This document shows, in pieces, positions 53,970-63,561 of a stretch of 64,000 nt of DNA. How positions within the stretch are numbered: position 1 is the first letter of the stretch; each line of letters begins with the position of its first letter. Position numbers and translations under genes: made by a program. The notes beneath the pieces are model-generated. The model worked only from the letters and a program-made list of their open reading frames with translations. It did not search any database and was not told where the DNA came from. This DNA comes from Flavobacterium sp. SH_e (GTDB lineage Bacteria; Bacteroidota; Bacteroidia; Flavobacteriales; Flavobacteriaceae). The stretch lies in NCBI RefSeq assembly GCF_025717045.1, contig NZ_JAOVZN010000002.1, positions 62,001 to 126,000 of the forward strand. The letters run 5' to 3'.

Positions 53970-56393
53970 ATGAAAAAAATAACATACGTTCTTATTTTAG
54001 TTTTTACTTTTTTATTTTCCTATAATATTAAGGCACAAGATGTTCTTAAAGGTAAAGATTTAAGTACAATTAAAGTAGATTATTTATCGGATGATGACTT
54101 AGCTAAAATTAGTGCACAACTAAAAAGTAATAATACTACAATTGAACAAGTTGAGCCAATGGCATTATCAAAAGGAATGAGTCAGACGGAATATGATAAA
54201 TTAAAGACAAGACTTAATGATTATTCGGCAAGATTAAATAAAGGTGTTGAAGATAAATCCCAAAAACAAGAAGATAAAAATGTGTTTGGTAGAAAACAAG
54301 ACAAAATTAAAAATGACAAAGTTAAAGACTCTACTAATGTCTTGATTTTTGGTTCTGAATTGTTTGATAATCCAACTTTAAATTTTGAACCAGATTTAAA
54401 GATGGCAACTCCAGTGAATTATGTTTTAGGGCCGGGTGATGAGTTGCAAGTAAGTGTTTATGGTGTTCAAGAGTATAATGCATCAATACCAGTCTCAGTT
54501 GAGGGCAAAGTAGCTATTCAGTATGTGGGACAAATTTCAGTATCTGGAATGTCTATTGAAGCTGCAACTCAAAAAATAAAAGCTGCTATCGCAAAAGTTT
54601 ATAGTACTGTTCGTTCGGGACAATCACAGGTAAGCGTTAGTTTAAGCCAAATAAGAACAATAAAAATAACGATTGTAGGTGGTAAACAGCCCGGGAACTA
54701 TTCAATTTCTTCTTTAGCAACTGTATATAACGCTCTACATTTAGCTGGAGGTCCAGGAAAAAATGGAAGTTATAGAAATATTGAATTAATTAGAAATAAT
54801 AAAGTCTATAAGAATATTGATATATATAGATTCTTAGTAAAGGGAGATCAATCTGACAATGTTGCTTTAAAAGAAAATGATGTTATAAGAATTCCAGCGT
54901 ATAGTCAACGTGTTACTGTAGAAGGAGAAGTTAAACGTCCAGGTATTTTTGAAATGAAAAAAGGAGAAACCTTTTCAGACTTATTAAATTTTGCTTCAGG
55001 TTTTAATGAATTTGCTTATACGGCTTCAGTAAATGTATTACAGAAAACAGGTAAAGAATTTAAAGTTCATGACATAAATGAAAGTGAATACAATTCTTAC
55101 CTTCCTCAATCAGGAGATGTTTTTAGAATTACAAAAATCTTAAATCGTTTTGAGAACAGGATTAAAATAGAAGGCGCAGTTTTTAGACCTGATTATTACT
55201 CGTTTACAGAAGGAATGCGTGTCTCGGATCTTATAACTAGAGCTGAAGGGCTAAAAGAGGATGCATACAGTAAAAGAGCACGAATAATTCGTCTAAAAAC
55301 TGATTTAACGACAGAAATTATGAATGTAGATTTAGATGCTGCATTGTCTGGTGATTTAAATGCTGATATTGAATTAAAAAGGGAAGATATAGTTACTGTT
55401 TATTCTATTTTAGATTTTAGAGAAGAATATAAAGTTACTATTGACGGAGAAGTAAAAAATCCTGGAGAATATGAATATTTAGAGAATTTAACTCTGAACG
55501 ACTTAATTGTACAAGTTGGTGGTCTAACAGGATCAGCATCTAAAAGAGTTGAAATTGCTAGAATGATAAAATCTGATTTTATTGATGATTCAGATCCAAA
55601 ACGTATTGAATTAGTTCAATTTGAAATTACTGCAGATAATAATGAACAAGCCAAGAATTTTATTTTAAAACCTTTTGATGTAGTTAATATCCGAAGAATA
55701 GCTGTTTATGAAAAACCACAGATGGTAGTTATTAAAGGTGCAGTTGCCTATCCAGGAAAATATGTTTTAGCAAATAAAAAAGAAACTGTTTATAATGTTG
55801 TAATGAGAGCTGGTGGGTTGACATCTGTGGCTAATCTAGAAGGGATGAAAATTCTTAGACCCATTAAGGAAGATCAAATTGAAAAATTAAAAAGTGTAGA
55901 TTTGAATTTAAAAACAGATACGTTAAATAATAAATTAATAGATAAACTTGAAAATGAATTAAAATTTTCGACAATTCCAATTAACTGGGAAAAAATAGTA
56001 AAGAATAAAAATCATTATTCCAATGTGACTCTATTTCCAGGTGACGAAATAGAAGTTGCGGTCTACAATGAAGGTGTAAAAGTAACAGGAAATGTATTAT
56101 TGACATCTGAAATACCATATAGATCAGGGAAAGGATTTAAATATTATATTAATGCGGTTGGAGGAGTTGATAGTAAAGGTTGGAAGAAAAAAGCATATAT
56201 AATTTATCCAAATGGAAAAGCTGATGTAACGAAATCATTCTTATTTTTTAGATTTTACCCAAGTGTAGAGCCAGATTCACAAATAGTTGTCCCTGAAAAA
56301 CCTGAGACTAAAAAGATGAGCACAGGAGAATGGGTAAGTATAGGAAGCGTATTAACAAGTTTAGCATTATTGATTGTTACAGCATTTAAATAA
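53970..56393 (+). CDS. large polysaccharide export protein with repeated SLBB domains
   Basis: The 807-residue protein has a signal peptide ending IKAQ (about 1-23), a helical, charged region (about 30-120) and a polysaccharide export domain (YVLGPGDELQVSVYGVQEYN, about 150). Roughly six SLBB-type repeats follow, beginning near residues 233, 314, 397, 488, 586 and 702 (for example VTVEGEVKRPGIFEMKKGE). A hydrophobic C-terminal segment ends the protein. It is a Wza-like channel with a much longer periplasmic part than the first Wza. The gene is followed 11 bases later by a Wzz-like gene. Confidence 0.88.
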   Translation: MKKITYVLILVFTFLFSYNIKAQDVLKGKDLSTIKVDYLSDDDLAKISAQLKSNNTTIEQVEPMALSKGMSQTEYDKLKTRLNDYSARLNKGVEDKSQKQEDKNVFGRKQDKIKNDKVKDSTNVLIFGSELFDNPTLNFEPDLKMATPVNYVLGPGDELQVSVYGVQEYNASIPVSVEGKVAIQYVGQISVSGMSIEAATQKIKAAIAKVYSTVRSGQSQVSVSLSQIRTIKITIVGGKQPGNYSISSLATVYNALHLAGGPGKNGSYRNIELIRNNKVYKNIDIYRFLVKGDQSDNVALKENDVIRIPAYSQRVTVEGEVKRPGIFEMKKGETFSDLLNFASGFNEFAYTASVNVLQKTGKEFKVHDINESEYNSYLPQSGDVFRITKILNRFENRIKIEGAVFRPDYYSFTEGMRVSDLITRAEGLKEDAYSKRARIIRLKTDLTTEIMNVDLDAALSGDLNADIELKREDIVTVYSILDFREEYKVTIDGEVKNPGEYEYLENLTLNDLIVQVGGLTGSASKRVEIARMIKSDFIDDSDPKRIELVQFEITADNNEQAKNFILKPFDVVNIRRIAVYEKPQMVVIKGAVAYPGKYVLANKKETVYNVVMRAGGLTSVANLEGMKILRPIKEDQIEKLKSVDLNLKTDTLNNKLIDKLENELKFSTIPINWEKIVKNKNHYSNVTLFPGDEIEVAVYNEGVKVTGNVLLTSEIPYRSGKGFKYYINAVGGVDSKGWKKKAYIIYPNGKADVTKSFLFFRFYPSVEPDSQIVVPEKPETKKMSTGEWVSIGSVLTSLALLIVTAFK

Positions 56394-56404
56394 GTAGGTT
56401 TTTT

Positions 56405-57469
56405 ATGGATAATATTACAAAAGAGAAAGATGAAATTTCTTTAAAAGATTTAATTGAAAATCTTAAAGAATGGTACGTTTTTTTACTTACAAAATGGAAA
56501 ACTATAGGTGCTTTAGTTATAGTTGGCGGAACTTTAGGTTTGACTTATTCATTACTTAAAAAGCCAATTTATACCGCTACATTATCATTTGCATTGGAAG
56601 ACGATAATTCAAATGTTAATATTGGTGGGGCTCTTGGTTTAGCAAGTAGTTTAGGTCTTGATGTTGGGGGTAGTGGTGGCGGAATGTTTTCAAGTTCAAA
56701 TTTGACACAACTTTTTAAATCGCGTTCCATGGTTGAGAAAACATTATTATTGCCTGTTAACGTTGATAATAAAGCGATTTCACTTGCGGAGATGTATATA
56801 CAAAACAATAACTGGCGCAAAAAATGGGAAGGGAAACAAAGATTTGAGTCTGTTCAATTTTTACCTAATGCTAACCGTAAGACTTTTACTAGAGATCAAG
56901 ATAGTATTATGGGGGCGATGTATGAGAAATTATCTAAGTCGGAATTAAAAGTAGAACAAAAAGATAAAAAAATTTCGATTATAACTATTGAGGTCTCTGA
57001 TAATGATGAACTTTTTGCAAAATACTTTTGCGAAGGTTTGGCTGTAAAGGTTTCTGAGTTTTATGTTTCAACAAAAAGTAAGAGGGCTAGAATAAATATG
57101 GATATTTTAGAGCGACAAAGAGATTCAATTCGAAGTGAGTTAAATTCAGCTATTACTGGAGTTGCTGTCGCAACTGATAATACTTTTAATTTAAATCCAG
57201 CTTTAAATGTACGTAAAACGCCATCAGTTCGCCGACAGGTTGATGTACAGGCGAATACTGCCATTTTAACTGAGTTGGTAAAACAAGTAGAATTGGCTAA
57301 AGTTACTTTAAGAAGAGAGACTCCTTTAATACAGATAATTGACAGACCTATATTACCATTACAAAAAGAACGTTTTGGAAAAGTTAAAGGATTGATGATT
57401 GGTGGTCTTTTAGCCGGCTTTATTACAATATTGTGGTTAGTCTTGAGGAAGTTGTTAAAAGATTTATAA
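56405..57469 (+). CDS. Wzz-type chain-length determinant protein, no kinase domain
   Basis: Wzz proteins set polymer length from the inner membrane. The 354 residues have a first membrane segment near residues 34-53 (TIGALVIVGGTLGLTYSLL) and a second near 325-347. A Gly/Ser-rich segment (GGALGLASSLGLDVGGSGGG) and coiled-coil-like helices lie in the periplasmic part. Unlike the Wzc at 44859 it has no ATP-binding domain. It pairs with the multi-SLBB export gene just before it. Confidence 0.88.
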   Translation: MDNITKEKDEISLKDLIENLKEWYVFLLTKWKTIGALVIVGGTLGLTYSLLKKPIYTATLSFALEDDNSNVNIGGALGLASSLGLDVGGSGGGMFSSSNLTQLFKSRSMVEKTLLLPVNVDNKAISLAEMYIQNNNWRKKWEGKQRFESVQFLPNANRKTFTRDQDSIMGAMYEKLSKSELKVEQKDKKISIITIEVSDNDELFAKYFCEGLAVKVSEFYVSTKSKRARINMDILERQRDSIRSELNSAITGVAVATDNTFNLNPALNVRKTPSVRRQVDVQANTAILTELVKQVELAKVTLRRETPLIQIIDRPILPLQKERFGKVKGLMIGGLLAGFITILWLVLRKLLKDL

Positions 57470-57695
57470 TTTAAAGAATTGTTTAATATTTTAAGAAATT
57501 AATTGTATCATTTGGTCTCCTTAATGAAATTTAAGGTTAGTATGTTATGCTTATTCTTTTTATATAAGTTAAAAAGAAATTTGAATTGTTATAGTTTTCA
57601 ATAAAAATATTGGATATAGTACATAGTATTGTAAAATTGCAGTCTAATAAAATGAAATATTTTATTAGGAAATTAATATAAAAAGTGGGGTTATT

Positions 57696-59075
57696 TTGGG
57701 TAAGTTAAAAAAGGGCATTTTAATTAATGACATTAAAAACAAAATTAACATTGAAAGTAAAAGAAACAAAAATATTCTTAAACATATTGGTTGGTCTTTT
57801 TTTTTCAAGGTTGGAACGATTGCAATTAGTTTTACTTTAATACCTATTACTATTGATTATTTAGATACCGATAATTATGGTGTTTGGTTAACATTAAGCT
57901 CGTTTATATCTTGGTTTTCATTTTTTGATATAGGATTAGGAAATGGACTTCGTAATAAATTTACCGAAGCTAAAGCAAATAATAATTATGAAATAGCGAA
58001 GGCATATGTTAGTTCAGCTTATTTTACCATTGGAGCCATTAGCCTTTTTATAGTCTTAATTTTTTTTATTTTAAATCAATTTATTGATTGGACTTTGGTT
58101 TTTAATACGAAAGAAAGTTTAAGTGGAGATTTATCTGTTTTATTGCCTATAATATTTGCTTTTTTCGGATTGCAATTAGTTTCTAAATTGATTGTTACTA
58201 TCTATCAAGCAGATCAGCATCATTCTATTGAAGGTAAAATTCAATTTTTTTCTCAATTATTATCCTTAATTGTTATTTGGCTTCTTACTAAAACTAATAG
58301 AAGCTCTTTGCTGTTGTTCGGGAGTTTGATTTCTGCTATTCCAGTAGTTATTCTTTTGATTTTTAATTTTATTAGTTTCAATACAAGTTATTTGGCATAT
58401 AAACCAGAGTTTAAATTATGGAAAAGGGAACATTTAAATGATATTTCAAATTTAGGTTTTAAGTTTTTCATAGTTCAAATCGCATCTTTAGTTTTGTTTT
58501 CAAGTGATAACTTTATTATTATTAAGTTATTTGGACCAGAAGATGTAGTAAAGTATAATTTAGCGTTTAAATATTTTTCGATTGTTACAATGGGCTATAC
58601 AATTTTGCTTACACCATTTTGGTCAAGCTTTACAGAAGCCTATGTAAAAAAAGATTTCATTTGGATTAGGAGAACTGTTTCGACTGTTCAAAAGATTTGG
58701 CTTTTAGTTCCAATTTTGCTTTTAATAATGATTTTTATTTCAAAATGGTTTTACAATTTTTGGATAGGAAAAAATATAGAGATTCCTTTGAATTTATCTT
58801 TGAGTATGGCGCTTTTTGTTTTAATGATGACGTTCAATATGATATACGTTAACTTTATAAACGGAGTCGGAAAAATAAAGTTGCAGTTATATACGTCTAT
58901 CATAACAATGATTATAAACGTACCCTTAAGTATATTTTTTGGTAAATATTTAGGCTGGGGACCTTCAGGGGTTGTTTTAGCAACATGCTGTTCTTTAATA
59001 TATGCCATTATACTTCGACCATTACAATATTTTAAAATAATTAATAATACAGCAAAAGGTATTTGGAATAAATGA
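57696..59075 (+). CDS. wzx: polysaccharide flippase (Wzx, MATE/MOP superfamily)
   Basis: Wzx flips lipid-linked repeat units across the inner membrane. The 459 residues have about 12 to 14 hydrophobic segments with the family's N-terminal YLDTDNYGVWLTLSSFISWF and FDIGLGNGLRNKFTEA motifs. The frame has no ATG near its start; TTG at 57696 is the best start, since an in-frame stop lies at 57666. It ends overlapping the next gene by four bases (ATGA). Confidence 0.9.
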   Translation: MGKLKKGILINDIKNKINIESKRNKNILKHIGWSFFFKVGTIAISFTLIPITIDYLDTDNYGVWLTLSSFISWFSFFDIGLGNGLRNKFTEAKANNNYEIAKAYVSSAYFTIGAISLFIVLIFFILNQFIDWTLVFNTKESLSGDLSVLLPIIFAFFGLQLVSKLIVTIYQADQHHSIEGKIQFFSQLLSLIVIWLLTKTNRSSLLLFGSLISAIPVVILLIFNFISFNTSYLAYKPEFKLWKREHLNDISNLGFKFFIVQIASLVLFSSDNFIIIKLFGPEDVVKYNLAFKYFSIVTMGYTILLTPFWSSFTEAYVKKDFIWIRRTVSTVQKIWLLVPILLLIMIFISKWFYNFWIGKNIEIPLNLSLSMALFVLMMTFNMIYVNFINGVGKIKLQLYTSIITMIINVPLSIFFGKYLGWGPSGVVLATCCSLIYAIILRPLQYFKIINNTAKGIWNK

Positions 59076-60127
59076 TGAATAAACTAATCTTTTTAAAAGC
59101 CTATTTGAGAGGCTTTATTGTATCTAAGTTTAAGGTGCAAAATAATAATGCGGAGACAAATCGATATAAAGATTATGGAATACTTAATCCTTCGATCGGA
59201 ACAGCTAATCTTGGTGATTTAATAATTTATGACAGTGTTTATAGTAAACTAAGGGATATCTACCCAGACGACCTGTTTACAGATTTTCCTACCCAATTAT
59301 ATACATCTCATGATGCTATGATTTCAATGAATGAACGTCATTTGTTGTTTGTTTCAGGAACAAATTTACTATCTTCAAATCTAGATCGAATTTTTCAATG
59401 GAAAATTCATTTTGGACATAAACGACTTTTGAAAAATAAGGTTGTGCTTATGGGGTGTGGTTGGTGGCAATATCAAGGTGGAATTAATAAATATACAGCA
59501 GCCATTTATAAAACTATATTATCTAAGGATGTTTTGCATTCTGTTAGAGATGAGTACACTGCTAATAAATTGAAAAGCATAGGTATTAATAATGTTATAA
59601 ATACAAGTTGTCCTACATTATGGAGCCTTAGTCCCGAAAAATGTAAGCAAATACCAATATCTAAGGCTAGTGAAGTTGTGACTACTTTAACTTTTTATCA
59701 TAAAAACAGTGAACTTGATAAAACCATGTTACGTATTTTATCAGAGAATTATAATAAGGTTTATTTATGGATTCAAGGTATGAATGATTTTCATTATTAT
59801 AACGAAATTAACGAAAACTTTCATAACATTGAACTTATCTCTCCATCAATTGAGGCATACAACAACCTTCTTGAAAAGGGAAATATTGATTATATAGGAA
59901 CTAGATTACACGCAGGAGTAAGAGCATTGCAAAAAAATATTAGAACTTTGATTTTGGCTGTTGATAATAGGGCAATAGAAATAAGTAAAGATGTTAACTT
60001 AAATGTAATTAAAAGAGAAGATGTTCTTGATATGGTAAATTTTATAGATAATGATTATGTTACTAATATAAAGTTGCCAACAGGTAATATTGATAAATGG
60101 ATCTCTTCCTTAAATAAATATAAATAA
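59072..60127 (+). CDS. polysaccharide pyruvyl transferase family protein
   Basis: Members add pyruvate ketals to sugars, giving extra negative charge. The 351 residues have the N-terminal NPSIGTANLGDLIIYDSVYS, a central GCGWWQYQGGINKYTAAIYK and SVRDEYTANKLKSIGI, and a C-terminal GTRLHAGVRALQ, all fitting PS_pyruv_trans. The start overlaps the wzx stop (ATGA), so the genes are coupled; the alternative ATG is three bases further on. The acceptor sugar is unknown. Confidence 0.86.
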   Translation: MMNKLIFLKAYLRGFIVSKFKVQNNNAETNRYKDYGILNPSIGTANLGDLIIYDSVYSKLRDIYPDDLFTDFPTQLYTSHDAMISMNERHLLFVSGTNLLSSNLDRIFQWKIHFGHKRLLKNKVVLMGCGWWQYQGGINKYTAAIYKTILSKDVLHSVRDEYTANKLKSIGINNVINTSCPTLWSLSPEKCKQIPISKASEVVTTLTFYHKNSELDKTMLRILSENYNKVYLWIQGMNDFHYYNEINENFHNIELISPSIEAYNNLLEKGNIDYIGTRLHAGVRALQKNIRTLILAVDNRAIEISKDVNLNVIKREDVLDMVNFIDNDYVTNIKLPTGNIDKWISSLNKYK

Positions 60128-60173
60128 TAAAAGGTTTTTAACTGTATAAGTATTTTTTTAAACATTCTAAGAA

Positions 60174-61430
60174 ATGAGGGTATTAATTGTTAATGCATAT
60201 GATAATATGGGAGGTGCTGCAAGAGCTTCATATAGATTGCATCAATCATTATTAGAGAAAGGTATCGAAAGTAGGATGTTAGTTCAAAATAAATTTGGGG
60301 ATGATTTTACTGTAGAATCCTATACTACATGTACTTTTCAAAATATCTGGGAAAAATGTCGCACAATAGCGGACAATTTTCCTGTTAAGTTCTATAAAAA
60401 TAGAACCAAAACACTTTTTAGCCCATCTTGGATTGGATTTAACAATTTGGTTAATCAAATTAATACCATAAATGCAGATATAGTACATTTACATTGGATT
60501 TCTAATGCAATGGTAAAAATTGAAGATTTAGCCAAAATTAAAGCGCCTATAATTTGGACATTACATGATAATTGGGCTTTTACAGGTGGTTGCCATATAA
60601 TGTGGGAGTGTATAAAGTTCAAGGAAGAATGTGGTAGTTGCCCTCGATTAGATAGCAGGAAGGAAATAGATTTGAGTCGAAGAATTTTCAATCGAAAAAA
60701 AAAGACCTACAGTAAATTATCAAATATGGTAGTAGTAGGTTTAAGTAAATGGATAACCAATTGCGTAAAGGAAAGTGCTCTTCTTAAAAATCATGAAGTT
60801 GTCAACATACCCAATCCAATTGATACAAATATTTTTAAACCGTTAGATGTAAAGTATGCTAGAAGTCTCTGGAATTTACCCATTAATAAGAAATTAATAC
60901 TTTTCGGAGCGATGAGCGCAACAAGTGATGTAAATAAGGGATTTAAAGAATTAGTTGGTTCTTTAGATTTATTAAATGATAAAAATATTGAGTTTGTTAT
61001 TTTCGGAAGTAGCGAACCAAAAGAGAAACAGCCTTTCAAACTAAAAACACATTATTTAGGGCATTTACATGATGATGTAAGCCTAGTGTCTCTTTATAGT
61101 GCTGTTGATCTAATGGTAGTACCCAGTTTACAAGAGACATTACCTCAAACCGCAAGTGAAGCTATGGCATGCGGGACACCTGTTGTTGCTTTTGGCCATA
61201 CAGGGTTATTGGACATTGTCGAGCATAAAAAAACAGGATATTTAGCAAAACCTTTTCAAGAGAAAGATTTGGCAACAGGAATTGAATGGGTTTTGAATTC
61301 TGATAATTATAGAGATTTATGCTTCAATGCAAGAGAGAAGATTGTTAAAGAATTTGATAGTTCTTTTATAGCCAATCGTTATATTGAATTATATAATAAA
61401 GTGACATTAAGTAGCAAATATGACAAGTAG
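60174..61430 (+). CDS. glycosyltransferase, GT4 family
   Basis: The 418-residue GT-B enzyme has the N-terminal NAYDNMGGAARASYRLH (glycine loop), HLHWISNAMVKIEDL, and WTLHDNWAFTGGCHI. The C-terminal nucleotide-binding domain has the GT4 signature PQTASEAMACGTPVVAFGH with the acidic pair typical of retaining enzymes, and VEHKKTGYLAKPF. It probably transfers one sugar of the repeat unit; the donor is unknown. It lies 46 bases after the pyruvyltransferase gene. Confidence 0.92.
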   Translation: MRVLIVNAYDNMGGAARASYRLHQSLLEKGIESRMLVQNKFGDDFTVESYTTCTFQNIWEKCRTIADNFPVKFYKNRTKTLFSPSWIGFNNLVNQINTINADIVHLHWISNAMVKIEDLAKIKAPIIWTLHDNWAFTGGCHIMWECIKFKEECGSCPRLDSRKEIDLSRRIFNRKKKTYSKLSNMVVVGLSKWITNCVKESALLKNHEVVNIPNPIDTNIFKPLDVKYARSLWNLPINKKLILFGAMSATSDVNKGFKELVGSLDLLNDKNIEFVIFGSSEPKEKQPFKLKTHYLGHLHDDVSLVSLYSAVDLMVVPSLQETLPQTASEAMACGTPVVAFGHTGLLDIVEHKKTGYLAKPFQEKDLATGIEWVLNSDNYRDLCFNAREKIVKEFDSSFIANRYIELYNKVTLSSKYDK

Positions 61431-61478
61431 TTTGGATTGTAGTAAATGTTTATTTGTTTATCAGGTTAAAAATAAACA

Positions 61479-62741
61479 ATGGAAGAATTAGTTTTACGTT
61501 TTGGTCTTTATTACATTTTTTTTTCATTTCTTTTATTTTTTTTATTTAAGAAATATTTGCTCTCAATATTTGACCCTTTCCTGTTTACCGTTCTAATGAT
61601 GGCTTCAAGTCTAAGCCTATCAACAGATTCATATTTTTTCTTTTATGTTTTCTTTTCAATTTTAACATTTACAATCGGTTTTAGATTAATTAAATTACCT
61701 GTAAGAAATGATACAAAGATTGAAAAACTTATAGATTTGCAATTACTTGAAATATTTACGATACTTTTCTTTATTCTTTATGTAGTATTAAGCCTTTATT
61801 TTTTAAAACTCTCAGGAGTGCCTTTATTTTCTGATAATCCAACAGAAGCAAAAATATCTAGATTTGTTGAAGGAACAGGATGGATGAGAAGAGTGTTTTT
61901 CCTAAGTAACTTTTTGCTAATTTGCATATGTCTGTTATTGATTGTTTCAAAAAAAAGATTTATATTTTTTGTAATGTTTGTCGCTTATTTTTTGTTGTCG
62001 ATATTGCAGGGATCTAAGTCGGGAGCGCTTGGTATTGTAGCTGTTTTTTGGTATTTCTATCAGCAAAATAATATATGGTCAGATTCTGTTATCTATATTA
62101 AAAAACTTATCAAGTCAAAAATGAAATACTTTTTGATTGTTACAGCAGTTTTATTTCTTTCAATTGTAATCAAAGAAGCTCAAATCGAGGAGGAAGACGG
62201 TAATCCAATTTTTGCCATAGGATTTAGATTAATGGAATTTGGAGATGTAATGATTTACTATAAAACTCAGATAGTGAGAGATTCTTTTGCCAATTTTAAT
62301 TTTATTGATTATTTCTTATATGAGTTCAATAGTATTTTTGGAATGCTTAGGTTGACAGATTATTATGAGCCTATGGGGTATCAGATGGTTAAGACTTATT
62401 GGAGTACTTCGTCTCTATTTGATGATGTTGTTTTAGGTCCTAATACTGTTTTTTTTGTTAGAGGGCATATTTTTTTTGGATACATTGGTGGCATAATTTA
62501 TAGTTTTTTAGTTGGGATTTTAACTGCTTATTTTAGAAAAAAAATTATAGAGATTAGAATAACTAGTGTTTTTAGATATGCCTTAGCGGTTTATGGTTTT
62601 TTCTTAATACCTGCCTTTTTAAAAGAATTTAATCAAGCAATAGGTACCATGTTTGATTTTGTGTTTTATTTAGGGCCAATCTTTTTTCTTTCGTTAATAA
62701 TCAAAGAAAGCTTTAATAAAAATAAAATAATCATAGAATAA
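61479..62741 (+). CDS. wzy: oligosaccharide repeat unit polymerase (Wzy-like)
   Basis: Wzy joins flipped repeat units on the periplasmic side. The 420-residue protein is almost wholly hydrophobic, with about ten or more membrane segments and a longer polar loop near residues 240-320. The only family-level clues are its topology, its position between glycosyltransferase genes, and the OpgC/O-antigen-ligase-like VLGPNTVFFVRGHIFFGYIG region. Wzy sequences diverge, so the call is by context. Confidence 0.78.
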   Translation: MEELVLRFGLYYIFFSFLLFFLFKKYLLSIFDPFLFTVLMMASSLSLSTDSYFFFYVFFSILTFTIGFRLIKLPVRNDTKIEKLIDLQLLEIFTILFFILYVVLSLYFLKLSGVPLFSDNPTEAKISRFVEGTGWMRRVFFLSNFLLICICLLLIVSKKRFIFFVMFVAYFLLSILQGSKSGALGIVAVFWYFYQQNNIWSDSVIYIKKLIKSKMKYFLIVTAVLFLSIVIKEAQIEEEDGNPIFAIGFRLMEFGDVMIYYKTQIVRDSFANFNFIDYFLYEFNSIFGMLRLTDYYEPMGYQMVKTYWSTSSLFDDVVLGPNTVFFVRGHIFFGYIGGIIYSFLVGILTAYFRKKIIEIRITSVFRYALAVYGFFLIPAFLKEFNQAIGTMFDFVFYLGPIFFLSLIIKESFNKNKIIIE

Positions 62742-62745
62742 TAAG

Positions 62746-63447
62746 ATGAAATCAAAATTAATATCTGTTATTACTGTTGTATATAATAATGTTGAACTGA
62801 TTGAAGATACTATAAAGAGTATCCTTTCATATGAAAGGGATAGTTTTGAGTATATAATTATAGATGGAGGTTCAACAGATGGTACTGTTGAAGTGATTAA
62901 TAAGTATTTAGATGAAATTTCGACTTTTATTACTGAAAAAGATAAGGGTATATATGATGCTATGAATAAAGGTATTTCTCATAGTAATGGGACATTCGTG
63001 TATTTTATAAATTGTGGTGATCGTTTGTTAAACCTACCTATAAAAGAGCTATCTGATAACATTAGTAATGATATAAATTGTTTTCCAGTTGAATTATCGA
63101 GTGGTAAAAAATTAATTCCGTCAAATGGATTTATGTTAAAACTGAAAAACACACTTCCTCATCAGGGATGTTTTTACAAAAAATCAAAAGATTTAAAATA
63201 TGATTTAGATTACAAAGTTTTTTCAGATTTTAATCTAAATCAACAGATTTATCAAAAGAAAGGAAAAATTTGTGCATTCAGTGAGCCTGTTGTTGCATTT
63301 CATGATATGGGTGGAATTTCACATGATAAAAAATATAGTAAAGAAATTTTTAAAGTCGTTAATAATAACTTTGGTGTAAAGTATAAGTTTTTTTCATGGA
63401 TTTATTTTAAGAACAGAGGACTAATTCATCGTTTCAAAAATATTTGA
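62746..63447 (+). CDS. glycosyltransferase, GT2 family
   Basis: The 233 residues form a GT-A fold enzyme with ISVITVVYNNVELIEDTIKS (about 5-24), IIIDGGSTDGTVEVI (Asp-rich nucleotide site, about 38-52), EKDKGIYDAMNKGIS and INCGDR in place of the metal-binding DxD. It is on the short side for GT2. It probably adds a sugar to the repeat unit, 5 bases after the polymerase gene. Confidence 0.9.
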   Translation: MKSKLISVITVVYNNVELIEDTIKSILSYERDSFEYIIIDGGSTDGTVEVINKYLDEISTFITEKDKGIYDAMNKGISHSNGTFVYFINCGDRLLNLPIKELSDNISNDINCFPVELSSGKKLIPSNGFMLKLKNTLPHQGCFYKKSKDLKYDLDYKVFSDFNLNQQIYQKKGKICAFSEPVVAFHDMGGISHDKKYSKEIFKVVNNNFGVKYKFFSWIYFKNRGLIHRFKNI

Positions 63448-63561
63448 GTTGTATGTAGGCTGATAAAGTCAATCCTTTGAAAAATTTTGAATGCACATAT
63501 AACTCTATTATTAAAGTGTTAAGCCAACTGATTTGATTTTTTGTACTTAATTAGAGTGGAA

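Noticed and set aside
57692..57698. -7 promoter box at the flippase start
   Set aside because: The sequence is one base short of the TAnnTTTG spacing.
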